Positions 1 through 13,378 are shown, counted from the stretch's first letter. The stretch is 64,000 nucleotides of DNA from Lates calcarifer (GCF_001640805.2 NC_066838.1:14932763-14996762); one strand, 5' to 3'. Numbers and translations are program-made. Notes: generated by a model not told the origin, from the sequence alone.

Positions 1-35
1 GCCCTGTGTCTTGCTTTTTGTAAATCATCCCATGG

Positions 36-89
36 TCTCTTGAAAGGCACTATATAAATCTTGAGTTATTATTATTATTATCATTATTA
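36..89 (+). mobile_element. Retroposon 3' tail with (ATT)n end
   Basis: TCTCTTGAAAGGCACTATAT and AAATCTTGAG, followed by an (ATT)n run, is the same tail type as at 3.1 kb with a different terminal repeat. The element enters from outside the window, so its full extent is unknown. Confidence 0.5.
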
Positions 90-174
90 CTTCCACACAG
101 TGAAATAAGCTGTTACCACAACATTCACATCATCTTTTCGTCTATATGGCGTTCCAACGTTCCAACGTTCCATT

Positions 175-268
175 TACAAATATGGCAGATATAGAGCAAC
201 ATTAGCATTCATTAAGAGTCATGTTTCCGGTGATTTGATAAATAAAAGTTGAATATTCACTCTCCTTT
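175..268 (+). repeat. Dispersed repeat family B, copy 1 (partial)
   Basis: GCAGATATAGAGCAACATTA, GCATTCATTAAGAG and GAATATTCACTCTCCTTTTA are found in the same order and spacing at 27.38-27.46 kb. Only the first ~90 nt of the longer copy are present here. Confidence 0.6.
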
Positions 269-270
269 TA

Positions 271-2200
271 TCTCTGTCTATACAAATACTCCTTGGATTT
301 ATTGTTACCATAAAAATTTTGATTCAAGTCATTGTTTTCTTCTTCAGCAAGTGAAGTATTCATGTACATTCTATTCTTATCAGGCCTCAATGGGGCTTCT
401 CTTATTTTTGTACTATGTACTATGTTGAAGATTGTTGCAGAATTGTGTGTATCTAGACTGGCAAACAAAAACACTACAAATATACTTGACTTCTGTGTCT
501 ATTAGTATAGCCATCAGACTCACTAAAGACACATCAAAAGGCCACCTGACACTCATTAGTTCAGCCCCATGTGCCTCTATCAAGCAGTGACCTTCAGGAG
601 GACAAGGCAAGCCAAAGAGGGAAAGAAAGGGTACGTGGAATCAGAGATGGAGGGATGGAGGGAGAAAAAGATTAAGGGTGTGTGTTTTGGGGGGGGGGGG
701 GGGGGTCGTTCCATTAAACTGCTGACTCTCCTCTGGTCTGTAATGGCCTTTACCATAGCAACAATGCCCAATAGAGGTATGTTAATAATGTAACAGACAG
801 GAGAATAAAGCTGCCAATCAAAGAGCTTCAGTCCACACTGCACTGAGTGAATTATTCACCACAGGCACTGATTAGAACAGGAGGAGAGAGCGACAGAAAG
901 AGACTGACAAAGGTGTGGAGAGCACGACAAAAGAGAGTGATGTGACTTGAAGGGGAGGAGGAGAGACAGACAGAAAAGACTAGAGGAATACAGAAAGGTA
1001 TTCGCGTGTTATGTAACTCTGGAGTTGAAAGGAGAGGGAGCAGAGGGTTGTGGCTCATTTCAAACAGCTCAAGACAAAATAACAGTCTTGTTGAAAGAGA
1101 GGGTGGCAACCTCATGGTGCAGTACCACTCTGCTAGAGCATAGTGTGCTGCCCCTTAATGTCTGTCTGTGTAAAATCTTGTTGTTCTGTGAAAAAAAAAA
1201 TGGCAGGTTTAACATGCTGATTTACATCTATTAACCTTTTCTTGACTGCTCCCATCTGTCCTTCATGCCTCAGTTTTTATTCTCATCCCCATTCCTTTTG
1301 CATGCTCTGAAAGCTGTGAGCAAAAGCTGATAATTCTGAGGTGGAAATGCACTCTCACACATACAAAGGAAACATATGTAAACATGTCATCTTCTAGTCA
1401 CAGATAGGAATGCAGATCTCCAACAAGCAGCTGCAAAGACTATAAAGGACAATGACACATTACATAGTCATTCCTTTGAAAGGCATGGGGCAGTAGCCTG
1501 CATGTGTGCGTGTTAGAGAGAGAATTTACTTTCTTAAAGAGTTTCTTCTTCTTCTCTTCTTAAAGAGTATTTTCATGATTGCTTTTCATTTGATTCAGTC
1601 ACAGATTCCATGAGATTTTCTTTCCTCACCTCTCTGTTTGTCTGTCTCTGTCTCCCCTCTTCACACACAACACCATTTCCTGCCCTTTCAATTAGCAATG
1701 CTTGAAACACAACACTTCCTGGCAAACCTTTAGTCATTAGGATGCAATTAGTGACTTAAATGCATTGAGCTCATGTATAAATTTAGCCTTTATATGATCT
1801 CTTCATACTCGCAGAGGCAATGCAGGGATGGAAAGAAGCTGGTAATTAGAAGCCTGTGGCACAAAAGGAAATGTGCCACATAATCATTTACACGTGCATG
1901 CACACACAAGACAGACATGCAGGTGCACACACACATGCGTGCACATACAGGGTTTTTCCATAGGCAGAGCTAAAATGGAGCTCAAAGTTCAACAAGTTCT
2001 TTTAATTAATCAGATCTTTGCTCCACTATGAGCAGAGTTCAAACAATGGGGATGAGGAATATTTCTATGAGGAACCAATGATTTCAATAGTTTAAATAAT
2101 TGATAATTATTGTTGAAAATTGCCCCATGTATTTTGACTTCTTTGGGGTTAACATTTAAAAATAAGAAATATATAAACATACAAATAAGAAACAGCAAAG
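271..2200. other. Gene-free stretch
   Basis: AT-rich with purine-rich patches at 600-1000 and a G17 run. A short CA/TG-rich patch is near 1900. No gene seen. Confidence 0.6.
689..705 (+). repeat. G17 homopolymer
   Basis: Seventeen consecutive G in a purine-rich stretch; prone to G-quadruplex formation and to sequencing error. Confidence 0.95.
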
Positions 2201-2202
2201 GG

Positions 2203-2300
2203 GTCTTGGTGGAACAGTGGATTTGTTCACAGCAAGTCAGGCAGTTGCTGAGGCATGGTTCAACCTGCTGTTACTGCACCCTGGACCAACAAGTCTTGAG
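2203..2300 (+). mobile_element. Possible tRNA-derived SINE fragment
   Basis: An A-box-like TTGGTGGAACAGTGG (2206-2220) and a B-box-like GGTTCAACCTG (2258-2268) lie at tRNA spacing. The intervening CACAGCAAG resembles a common fish repeat. It does not fold as a functional tRNA gene by eye. Confidence 0.35.
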
Positions 2301-2713
2301 TAGTTTCAAATAAGAAACAAGATTAAATTAAATTTTCTTTCATTTTTATTTGTTCAAAGCTAGTAATTTCATTTGCATTCTAGCATTATAAATTGTCTAA
2401 AAACCTGACTAGAGTCAATCCAAATGTGAGCAGGTCATGAATAATCTAGCAAAGCAGCAATTCCCACCCAGGTTCATTAACTTTTACATTTCTGGCTAGC
2501 TCTGCACTGTACATCTAACACAGCATGTGTGTGAAAACACACCAGCCCACATGTGCTGCAGTGGTAAACCAACTCACCAGTCTTTCCTCCATGACCCAGT
2601 TTACTGTTTTTCCAGGATTGAGGGCGACCCTCTGTGATGGAGCACTGTTGGATGAAACATCCTCTTTCCACATGTTGTGTGTGTGAATGTGTACGTGTGT
2701 TTATGTGTGTGTA

Positions 2714-2716
<3 letters not shown>

Positions 2717-2772
<56 letters not shown>
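2717..2772 (+). repeat. (GA)28 microsatellite
   Basis: Uninterrupted GA repeat flanked by GT-rich sequence on both sides. Confidence 0.97.
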
Positions 2773-2775
<3 letters not shown>

Positions 2776-3091
2776 TCTGTGCGTGTGGTGTGTGTGTACT
2801 GAGGGTGGTAAGACGTTGCTGAGCTTTGTTTTTGTCATGATTACACATGGTGGAATAACGCCTCAGGCAACCAGATGGAGTCTCTCTGTGTGAGAGCTAC
2901 ACAATCAAATTCATCTTTGAACTCCACCATTTATTCACTAAGAATGGACATGCAGCGAGAAAACTGACTAACAAGGTGCCCTTATTTGCATGAATATGTC
3001 CATGTTATCAAAGATAACTCATCAAAATAATTAGATGAATAGGAAGAAAAGACACTTAACCCAGTCACATTTACAGTTACATTTTAAAGAG

Positions 3092-3187
3092 TATGGTCTA
3101 GACCTGCTCTGTATGAAAAGTGCCTTGAGATGACTTTTGTTGTGATTTGGCGCTATATAAATAAAACTGAATTGAACTGAATTGAAC
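3092..3187 (+). mobile_element. Retroposon 3' tail (L2-type LINE or SINE sharing its tail)
   Basis: AAAGTGCCTTGAGATGACTT, GTGATTTGGCGCTATATAAA and then tandem TGAAT/TGAAC units form the standard 3' end of fish L2-like elements and of SINEs that use them. Only the tail is present, consistent with a 5'-truncated insertion. Confidence 0.7.
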
Positions 3188-3189
3188 AT

Positions 3190-5425
3190 ATTAATAAAAG
3201 CAAATGTCCAACACTAGAAAAGCTTGACTTGATGCCCTAGTTTTTGCTGTCTGCTCTTAGCTACAAGAAGTTTTGTGTGTGTTCAGAGGTCAGTACTGTA
3301 TTTGGTGAGGCACACTGCAAGAGGCTTTCAAATTCCCCTTTCACAGAGTCCATGTTTACTCATTATCCTTTCATTCAAGTTGTTGGAATTGGAAACTTGT
3401 CCTCGTTCCATTTGAGCAAAAAAATGTGGGGGAAAAAATTGGCACCTGCAGTGAAGTGTTTGTTTGGCTGCTCAAAAACACATGAAACTTTTAATTACAC
3501 TTGGAGCATGTTTCACAAAGCAATACTGAGGTAAGTCCTGAAACAGCTCTGCCGCACCGGAGAGGTTCTACTCATCAAAGCTATCCTGGTTATTTATCAT
3601 GTATCATAACCCTCATAATGGACATATAAACTGTGTAACAAACCTTAGGTACAACTAAGCTGGGAGCCAGACAATGATGGTAAAGAAAAATTTAAAGAGG
3701 ATACAGTGGACATAGGGGATAGTTACCTGAAACAATCCCTTTTTCCTTTTAACCCTTACAAAAGTTTACAGATGAGAAAGACACATGTCCTAAGTTCTTT
3801 GCTTAGTGTTTCACTAGAAAGAAGAGGTGTATTAACATTTAATTATAACATGTGACTTATGAGGGATCATTTTGTCAATTATGCTCAATAGTATTTTGGG
3901 ATCATGGATAAAACCCTTTACACTTAATAGGGCACATACAAATTAAGTAAATAAAAGTGCAGTATGATCACGGCAACAAATCCCTAGCTGACCTCAGTGT
4001 CCTCTAATTCATATATTTGGCAGATCATGCCATCTTCCTCCTTTGGTTTGCTTCCTCCTTTCCTTGAGTGGATCTGGGAGAGAAATAATTCAGTCTTTCT
4101 CAATGTTTCTGTTCTTTTGTTACCATGTACAGTATATCAGATATTGATAAAAATGTACTTTGCTCTTATGACTGCAATCTGGAAACCAGCGTGACCCATA
4201 ACCATGACTTAAGGCCTATAATTAGATGAGTTAGTCTACTGAGCCACAACTGCTTACTCATTAGGCAAATACCAGTACCTGCACTCCTGTGACATAGAGA
4301 GCTCATTTGCAGGAAAGTCTGTACTCAACCATGATGTTAGGTTGTACATATTTATGTGTTTGTTCTTCTTCCTTTAAACAGACTCTTCAGGCTTGACCAC
4401 TCTTCTTAGAATTTTGCCGCTCGTAAAGTGATAAGAGTCTCCATTAGTGAAGACCATGTTATGACAACAGGGTCAAAACAGCTGAACATATAGATGGCTA
4501 GCCCCTGCAGAGTCTGGTGTGGGCAGGAATCTGGACAAGCTCCAGCTTCACATGGGGGGTCTGAGTGTCCCCCATGGAGATAGACAGACACAAATACATA
4601 CAAACACATCCACACAGGCATTCTGCAGAACCACATGAATGTGGCTATGGGTTGATTTACTGTATGGATGAGACAGTAACCCTCTCAGATCACTGAACTA
4701 TTAGGAATATAATCTTAAAGAGACTCCAGAGAGATCAGCATTTCTTTGGTTCCCATATTAAGCAGCTCAGCTACTGCAGCCCTGAACAACACACAGCTGG
4801 AAAGTGACACATCCTAAGCATATCATTTAAAACCTGTTGGACAAATACCATATGACACTAAAACAAACAGGCTCAGTCTACAGAGCTTAATTATGATCTT
4901 TGTGATTTAAGAAGATCTGGGGCTTCATCAACCACAAAGGCTCACACTGCCACTCATGAATTGTTCCCAAAATTTTGTTCCAGCAACCATTTTCCACTGA
5001 GCTCAACATGACGAACACTGCTGCTCCCCAGTGGCCTGTAAAGGAAACTGAACAGGCTATACTTGTTACCAAAAGCTAAGTTATCAAGTGGAAAGTGTTG
5101 CACACACTCCCCAGCATAAAAGGACAAGAAAGAGTAAGAGGCAATATGGCAAAAAATATAATTTTCACATTGAAATGGGAGGTGAGGTGAGGAGAGTGCA
5201 GGGAGTAGATTTAGAAAAAGAAAAAAAAGAGAGAAAAAGAGAAGAGAGATGTAGAGGGAGACAGCCTGCCTTTGTACTCCAGTACAAAAGCACAGACAAA
5301 GAACCACAGACACCTGATCACCAGGGTCTTGGACCAGAGAGAGAGAGCCCTCAGGAATAAAAAGGGAGACGGACGAGGGCATGAGGTGCATTTGAGTGTA
5401 TGTGTGTGTCTGTGTGAATGTGTGC
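3190..5425. other. Gene-free stretch
   Basis: No exon was recognised. At 4515-4590 the minus strand has a short GC-richer frame starting MGDTQTPHVKLELV that stops after 25 codons; too short to call. Confidence 0.5.
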
Positions 5426-5432
5426 GTTTTAC

Positions 5433-5615
5433 CTGGTGAAGGGGTGAAAGCCAGGAAACAGGTTCCCTTTGTGCGGCGGGGAGTAATGAGGGAGGTAATG
5501 AGGGTTTGGGTTTCCAGAGCTGCCCATTACAAGCCTCGGCTGGGCCCGAGAGAGCCAGGGGACTGAGGGAACAGAAGAGGGGCGGATGGTATCAATGAAG
5601 ATAGGGGAGCTTGAT
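5433..5615 (-). CDS. Candidate internal coding exon of an unidentified gene
   Basis: On the minus strand, an acceptor (CTGCTATCTAG) and a donor (CACCAG|GTAAAACG) enclose 183 nt that are fully open in one frame. Both flanking introns would be phase 2, so the exon is symmetric. The encoded 60 residues are Pro/Ser/His-rich: SSSPIFIDTIRPSSVP, then RLVMGSSGNPNPHYLPHYSP, then KGNLFPGFHPFT. A second, stronger acceptor inside (TTCTGTTCCCTCAG, exon 5433-5562) would give 130 nt. The segment is GC-rich in AT-rich surroundings. I do not recognise the protein. It could instead be a conserved non-coding element that is open by chance. Confidence 0.35.
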
Positions 5616-5929
5616 CTAGATAGCAGCAAACAGCCGTCAGTCTCAAACTACCACACAGGGAGTAGAAGTGGCACCGTGGATTTTAATAATACGAGATAAT
5701 AACTGCTAATGGTTTGATATGTTGAAGCGTGTGTTTACATATTAAACACAACTACTGCATTAATATAAAGTCTGAAAGTGAAAATTTCCTGTAAATGATG
5801 TTCCCATTTTGGGTAAACAGGTTTCATTGGCATATTGTTTTTTATCAGGCTTGTCACTGTAAGATTGTTATTGACCACCTGGGGGCAGCAAATGACACTG
5901 ATGCAGTGATGGGCAGTTTAATGTGTAGC

Positions 5930-6085
5930 ACTGCATAATACTTTACAAGCTCATCATATATTTTGTATGCAAAATTGTAATTTGCTAAGTAACTACTAAG
6001 TAGAATATTTCTTTCTGAAATTTAGTAAAAGTATAATGTAGCACAAAATAGAAATACTCAGGTGTTGATTGTGCTTAAGTATTAC
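5930..6085 (+). repeat. Dispersed repeat family C (AAGTAC-type), diverged copy
   Basis: AAATTGTAATTTGCTAAG, TTTCTTTCTGAAATTTAGTA, AAAGTATAATGTAGCAC and AAAATAGAAATACTCAGG, ending CTTAAGTATTACATAA, follow the order of a common fish repeat built of 'AAGTA' words. A weaker partial copy is at 49.67 kb. No ORF. Confidence 0.5.
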
Positions 6086-7624
6086 ATAAACTTTATGAGT
6101 AAGTAAACTAATTCTGAGCATTATGTCTGAACTTCAAACAAAAAGAACTTCAAAATATTGAGACCTGTCCGATTTGACCATGCTTCCAAAATATCCCAGA
6201 TCTTAAGGTCTAAAACTCATATTTATCCAAGTGCAATAGCTCACACAAACCACAAACTACATTCTACTTCAGACAGAAATCAGCCAGGGAATGAACACAA
6301 ATGCAAATATACCAGGGTTAAAGGGAAGAAATGAAAAGATGTGATTGATGAATGGATAAAAAAAAACACAGACACACGCACGTGCAAACACAAGCATTTT
6401 TCCTGTAAGACAGAGTCGTAACTTCCTCTTCCACTTAAATAGTTAAACAATCCCCCATAATGCAAACAGTATATTTTGCTTAATCTGACGGGCTGAAAAG
6501 GCCACAGTGGAAAAAAAACACATTAATAGCTAGGTGAGGAGGGATTTACTGTATAATAAATGTGTACTCTCTGTATGTATACACAGTGAATTAGAGAGCT
6601 GTCATTTTTATGAAACAAGTCTGTAGGCAGTCTGCCCTACTGACAGGGAAATAATAAAAGATTCAACAGCAACACCGGTCACTTATAGAGAATAATCTGA
6701 CCTTTGTGCAATCAGTCAAGCCACATGGATTCTTTAGTGACTGTTTGATGGCTATACAGTCTCCCTCCTCTCTGTTCCCTCAAGGTGTATGTCTTAGAGA
6801 GCTTTACCATCCCAGCTTTACAAGTGTTTGTCCAGAGACGCAAATACCACCTGATTCACCTCTGTGTGTGTATCCATCAGAGCTGTAAAGCCTTGGACGT
6901 CACCTTGTCATCCCCTGGCTTGGTTGTCTGACTGTGTAAACTCAGGAGACTGACACTGAGACTGGGGCAGGATGAGCTACCAAGTGGAATGTAAGCATTT
7001 GGGAAATGTGAGAACTTGTCTGCGACTTGCAGTCTTTGTGTAGTCCAAAACACCATTATGGTCTGTGCTTGAGCTTGTGTGTGTGTGTGAGAATGTCTGA
7101 GAGTAGTCTGAAACCTCAAAGTTTAGTTGTTTTTACAAAGATTTGCTCCTGGTGACCACATGAATATAATACAGCAGCAATCACAAAGAGACACTAGGCA
7201 AGAATTTGAACATGACGGTTATCTTTACAGTTATCATTTTACAGTAACCCCTCCATCTCTATCTACATTTTCCAAGATTAGAATTCATGTTTTCAAAATG
7301 AAAAAGGAGGAAACACAATATGAATGTAACCCATGTTGAAAGAGAGGGTAAAAAAGGTAATACCTTAAGGTTATCTGGCATTTTGCCATGACACTTTCCA
7401 TTGCACATTTCTAAGGTGACGGTGTTTGAGCGTCTGCAATTCATTATATTGCAGGGACTAAATCTGTTCAAATCATCACATGTGGGGACTCGCCTTCAAT
7501 ATGGGGACAAGAATCTAGTCTAAACAAGAATAGTTATTCATTTTAGGTTTAGGTTTTTTGGTTTTAGGTCTGTGTGTGTGTGCATGTGTTTCTATCTCTG
7601 TAAAGGTTCATTTAAGTTTTAATA

Positions 7625-8050
7625 TATATATATATACCTCAACGATGATTACATGGATTGTTATGAAATTTTGTTAAAAAATGTTCTTGATCCTCAGAGG
7701 ATGACTCCTAACCACAGAGTGAAATGTCACCAAAACTACTGGATGCATCAACATGACATTTGGTAGAGATGTTAATGACCCCCACAGGATGAATTTTAAT
7801 AACTTTGTTGAACCCCAGACTAATCTAGTGGTCTGTAACAAAAGCGATGACATTCCCAGCAACTTCAGCTGTACTTTGTAATTTGTGCTAAATAGCAAAT
7901 GGTAGCATGCTCAGATACTTACATAAGATTGTATGCATTACCTGCTTAACATCAGCATGTTAACTTTGTCATTGTCAGAGCATATTATCATGCTGGCATT
8001 GCACTTAGCTTAGTACAGCCTGACAAAGCCTGAGAGTGGCTGTAAACTCT
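7625..8050 (+). repeat. Dispersed repeat family A, copy 1
   Basis: This copy shares a chain of motifs with copies at 22.7 and 41.3 kb: ATGGATTGTTATGAAATTTTG, ACAGGATGAATTTTAATAAC, CAAATGGTAGCATGCTCA and CATCAGCATGTTAACTTTGTC, ending AGTACAGCCTGACAAAGCC. Its arrangement matches an abundant, non-coding repeat type of percomorph genomes whose class I cannot name with confidence. No ORF. Confidence 0.7.
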
Positions 8051-9237
8051 TCATCCTGTTGGAAAAGACATTTTTGCCAGTTCTGAATTCTTTAAATGGC
8101 TGTTAGGGGGGTTTAAACTTTCTTCGACCAAACATGGTTTCTTGCCCAGAGCAGGCAGTGGTGATGATCACTTACCCAAAGTCTCAACCATCATGCTAAA
8201 AAAAAAAAACTTACACATAGCTCATTTACAGTTAAGGTAAGAATTAGTTTTAGGTTAAGATTTAACATGTAATTGGGATGGATAAAGTTAGAGCCTTGGT
8301 AATTCATGTGTCAAAGAGGGTCCTCACAATTACTAAAGTGCAAACATTAACAAACACATGTTAACGTGGGAACTTGACATTCACCCAAAACCCGGTCACC
8401 ACAAACTGAACCATTTATTATCAAACACAGAAACATATATGTGTCTATGTTTGGACATACATCAATGTGCTGAAAGAAACAATACCTAACACATACTGAA
8501 TCACTAACCTAGTACAAACATGAATGGCAGTCTACCATAGTTTAACTACATGCAGACTTATAGATTTTTCCATGAAGTACAACTCCTACAGCATTGAACA
8601 ACAATATTCCCCCACATTAAACACACAAGCAAAATATGATTTGTCTGTATCTCTTCATCTTTCCACAGCTATAATTTAGAATGTAACATGCCACTGTAAT
8701 TGACCGCAAAACAATAACTAAATTGCAAAGTAGACAAGCAGGACCATTAGTTCAGCAGAAATATTTGAAAAGGCCCAGAACACCAATCTGAAAACAATTA
8801 CTGGGGCAACAGAGAGACTAGAACAGAAAGAACATGGATTTCAATATATGGTTATTTAGCTTTTTGGCCACTGTCCATACCACCCATATTCCCTTGATGG
8901 CTTACATTTTATTTTTAACTCAAAGCAAAGCTGGACTGATGTGGTTTGAGCTATGTGGCTGACTGGCTTGACAGTGGCTTTTGGGATTTGTGATGAAAAC
9001 TACAGTTTGATATAAAAAAGAGAATTGACTATCAATTTTCTGCGCAAATCTATGATTAACCAGTATGCACCAGATGTGTCTGGAAGTTGAGCTTTGCCAC
9101 AATGATTGCTAATGAGAATGAGAAGACAGCATCAACCTATTAGTTCTCAATATACCCCCAACACTCAAAGCACACAGCAGCAGCCCCACTGCACAGCTCC
9201 CAATTGTAAATTTCCCACTCCCTATCTCATTCTTCTC

Positions 9238-9397
9238 TCCAGATACACACACAGAGTTTGGCCCAGGTCCCAGTCACACTAGTCCCCCATTAAGGGTCCT
9301 AGTGGCAGCAGGGCTGTCCCATCGAATGCCTGCGTCCTGTTTGATCCCGTCCTAGATTTCAAAGAGGGACACCTGATCTCCACACTGGGTGAGGTGA
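9238..9397 (+). other. GC-rich block with splice-like ends, unknown
   Basis: TCTCATTCTTCTCTCCAG| is a strong acceptor and GGGTGAG|GTGAGTGAGG a strong donor. The 150-odd nt between have stops in all three plus frames, apart from an open tail (CVLFDPVLDFKEGHLISTLG). It could be a non-coding exon or a conserved non-coding element. Confidence 0.25.
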
Positions 9398-9599
9398 GTG
9401 AGGTTGAAGGGGATGGGCATGGGGAAGGACAGTGGGCAGGCAGTACAATGTTTGTAATAGATGGGTATAGGCAGGATCCCTCTGCTTTTTATTCTCTTTC
9501 TCTCTCTCCCAAGGATCTTGTTTCAGCAGACAGGTAAAGATGGACAGGCAGGCAGGTGGGTTAGGGTGGAGCTGGTGGTCCTCTCATATGTCAAATCCT

Positions 9600-12500
9600 C
9601 TACATCAGGGGCCTTATTTATCAACCGTACATACACACAGTTCCACGCATAAACTTTATTAATTATATCTTGTGTTTGACAATATGTTTCTATTTAGAAC
9701 TGTGTATTCACACACCCTTAATGGTAGACAAAGCCGTCAACTGATTCCCAAATCAACAGACACAAAGCCTCATGTTGTTAGATTGTCTAATTTGGTTGAC
9801 AATATGGTCATGGTTAAAATGTGACTCTCTGCTCAGTGCTGCCGCAGTACAACTTCAACATGATCTAACATTCAGTTAGTTTCTGGTAAAACTTTCTTAC
9901 TCTCTAACTAAGGTCACAGACATTTCAGTTTATTTTTAAAACGAGGCAATTGTTTCTTTTATGGCGAAAATCATTTTTATGGTACTGTGCCCAGTGTCTC
10001 TTTTGAGAACAATTTGTCATCACATTAAAAGGCCCTAAAAACAAATATGAGGTTTCAGTCTCTGATGCAATCCCACCTCAACACACAATTTTCTGGTTAT
10101 ATTTCCTGGTTATTTTATTTGTTTTATTTGTGATCTTCTCAGGTTTAAAGTGCGTTGGACTCTCATTTTGCATGTCCGTACACCATACGTCAGAATTTAA
10201 GCAACATTTGAATCAAAATCTGACGGTTGTCTGCTTATAGCGTCAATCAAATCTGATCAAATCACACCCACACAGTGCTGATGAAGTAAATTTGCATTTT
10301 AGATTGCTAAACACTTTTTCAACAAAACCAAAGAATATTTAGTCTGAACTTTTAAGATTATGTTGTTTTTTTCATCACCAAGAACAAGCCAGTTGACTAT
10401 GAGTCTTTAAATGCCAATTAAAATATTTTGCTTCAGCTGAACATCATCAAACCGCATCTCACACTCACTCTCTGTGATATCTGCCTCCTTTATCTTTCTC
10501 AGTTGCTGCATTTTTCCAAAAACAGTAGTCCTATGTATATTAAGGGTACTAGGCCTTGTCCCCAGGTTTAAGTTGACAGTTCTCCAGTCCATCAGTGGTA
10601 AATATTGCAGCTTTTCCTTATTTAAATCATTTTCACGTTCTCTCTCTCCCTCCTTCTGCCTCTGTTTCTGCTTCTTTCCTTTAAAGTTTTCTCAGCAATT
10701 TCTTATAGCATGTTTAAAGTGTTTTTAATGAAATTCTTGAGTCAGAGCAAGGTCAGGTTGAATGTGTTATAAACGTGTACCCTAGGGGCCTAATGTGTTC
10801 TGGAGCAATGGCAGGAATTTTTACAGTTTAAACACAGGCCCAATCGCCTTCCAAGCAGGTGGTTTTCCTGCCAGTGGATGCGGCTGTTTTGCACTCGGTC
10901 TTTATGAATGTAAAAGAGCTACCTTGGCTCTGATTGTTGACACGAGTCAGGCAGTGCTCTGAAGTGCTGGCTTCATCTGTCAGACATGTAAACAGATGAT
11001 TAACGCTTGTTTGTTCAGATACAAACACAAATGGTGTGCAATCATAGAGCATACAGTATGTTATTCCTTTGCTGTAAGAACTTGTTATTTCTTACTTTGT
11101 TTTGACACATGACACATTGAGTCACACAAGGTGAAATGCTGTGACAGGGATAAAACTATGAGAAAAAGGTCAAATTTTAATAAAGATGTTTCTCTTGGAC
11201 ACACAAATTGTTTATCTCATATACTCCCCTAAATTAATCACTATCTCCACCCAACCTCTAAATCATAAACAAGTGTCAACAACTTGTCTTCCCCAGCCTT
11301 TTAAAGCAATGGAGAAACCTGGTCACTTAGTGTAATGCTGAGGGCCAGTCTGCTGGTGGATAGCTTACTGTTCTAATAAACTATGACCTACATGGTGTTT
11401 TAAGGACTGAAGTGAGTCCTAAAAGGATTCACAAGAGTCCTAAAAAACATCCTTAACAGACCTTGATTTGTACTTTCCAGTTTGCAGCAACATACAGTAT
11501 ACATGAGAGTAAAATTCCTCCAATAATTATTTAAAGGATGTAAAGCATATAAAGACATATTTTAGTCATTGTTAAAGTTGTGAGTCTGGATTCTGGTCTA
11601 TAAAAGGGATCCTGAGAATCTGGGGTACTGTGATTCCTCAAGACCGTCAAATCAGCCACAAATCCATAAAAATTCTGGACAGCAATCAAGTGGAAACCTC
11701 TGATGCAAGGTCCTGTGTGCACATGTGTGTGTGAGTGTAGAAGGTAAATCATGCAGGGTCAGTCCCAGAGGTGTCTCTGGGGCAGGTTTCACCACTATGT
11801 CACAGAGTCAGAGACGCCAAATGTGCACCTGTGTCTGGAGTTGTGCCTGTAATCTGCACACAGCTGCTAAGTCGGAAAAATGCTATACCTGCTGAAGAGG
11901 ACTAATGTTGAACACGGAGACTGTCTTTCCCCTCTAGTTCATTTGATCAGTATTTATGAACAGAACAGTCAGTTTTACATATTTAATTTTGCAACAAGCA
12001 GCTGAAAAGCCACATGCTAACTTAATGGTTAAGAAAGTAGCGCACTCACACAGGGCGGCATGCTGGGATCCATGGTGGTCTGTTTTTTTTTCTTTATGAG
12101 CTGAATTAATGAAACACAAAGCAGCTCATTATGTGAGACCTTTACTACATGGGTTTAGTCAGCAGCAGCTAGCGTCTCCTTTTATTTATACAGTATTTAT
12201 GCTCCTACATGCATGCAAACGATCATGTGTACACATAAACACACATGCCCATATGCACACACAGGTTTGTAGCATGTTTCCTGAAGTAATTATCTGCTAT
12301 TAAGCAGTGGGAACTTTCGCACAGTGGAAATATCATGTTACATCCATTAACATGAACTCCCACCAAGCAATTACTTCATGTAATGACATTAGCATCACAG
12401 TCATTCACATTGCACTCAAGCCCTCTGGTTTTACCAGCAAATCTCCACCACAGAATTTCCATTTGTAATACCCACAAAGCAGTGGGGTTTATGCAGTTCT

Positions 12501-13330
12501 GCTTGTTTTGCTAAATAATGTTTCTCATTACTGCTAGCCTAGCATTGCTTGATAATGACATTACTGTAGCTAAGCAGGCAAACGCCTTAGCTTTATGAGA
12601 CCCCCTCTGTGTCATTATCATTGCAGTTTACTATCTCACCACTAGTCATGCCTGAAAGCCTTACGCTAAGAGCATAACAGCCTTTGCATTCATTACAGCA
12701 ATGTTAAAACCACTTGGATTAAGTGAGGGTTAATAAAAGTATGATCAGCTGTAAGGACAAACAGATCTGTCTCTCTTTGGGGTTTTATGGTGCTGCATAA
12801 TCGCGCCTTGTAAACAGTTTATTTATCCAGTTAAAGGTAATGAGCCGCACTGAACAAAGAACAAGATGGGGTTGCTTTCCAAAACTAATCTCATAATTTG
12901 TCATTATGGCTCATGTTTACATTCAGTTTTGCCTGGTCTCCCCATATCAGTCCTCCAGATGGGTCAGGGTGTGCTTAAGTCTGCACTTCAAGTTCTTGTG
13001 CAACTTGAGCACATCACCTGGCATATCAAAAGACACGATTTCCCTCATGTTATAGTGCTATCGAGTCAAATGGGCTCTCTTGGATAAACAATAATGTCGA
13101 TGGCAGAAAAATCAGCGGTGACAAAAATCCATGTGATTTAGATTAGTTGGGTAAACAGCCCCCCCTCCACCGCACTGCCCGCTCTGACCTGTGTTATGGT
13201 TTCCAAATTGAAACTCAAGCCCACAGAATGTCATACAACAGTACAATACAGCGTGCTGCCCATGCTGTGCTCAGCATATGTGGGCAGGATTGGTTTACTA
13301 GGCTCCGATGTTTTATTTAGCATGTGTCAA
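9600..13330. other. Gene-free, AT-rich stretch
   Basis: CCTTATTTATCAACCGTACA at 9610 resembles the edge of a common fish 'stay-at-TTTATCAACCGT' repeat, but the body is too diverged to follow. At 12.29-12.68 kb a long stretch without simple repeats might be conserved non-coding DNA; this cannot be judged from one sequence. Confidence 0.4.
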
Positions 13331-13335
13331 AGTGG

Positions 13336-13336
<1 letters not shown>

Positions 13337-13374
<38 letters not shown>
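13337..13374 (+). repeat. (TG)19 microsatellite
   Basis: Uninterrupted TG repeat; accounts for valine/cysteine-rich frames here. Confidence 0.97.

Positions 13375-13378
<4 letters not shown>

Noticed and set aside
36..89. Possible CRISPR-like or tandem-repeat array at the window start
   Set aside because: Only an (ATT)n tail and a 3-fold GTTCCAAC word near 150; no spacer-repeat pattern here or elsewhere.
2203..2300. Functional tRNA gene
   Set aside because: A- and B-box-like words are present but no acceptor stem or anticodon arm pairs by eye.
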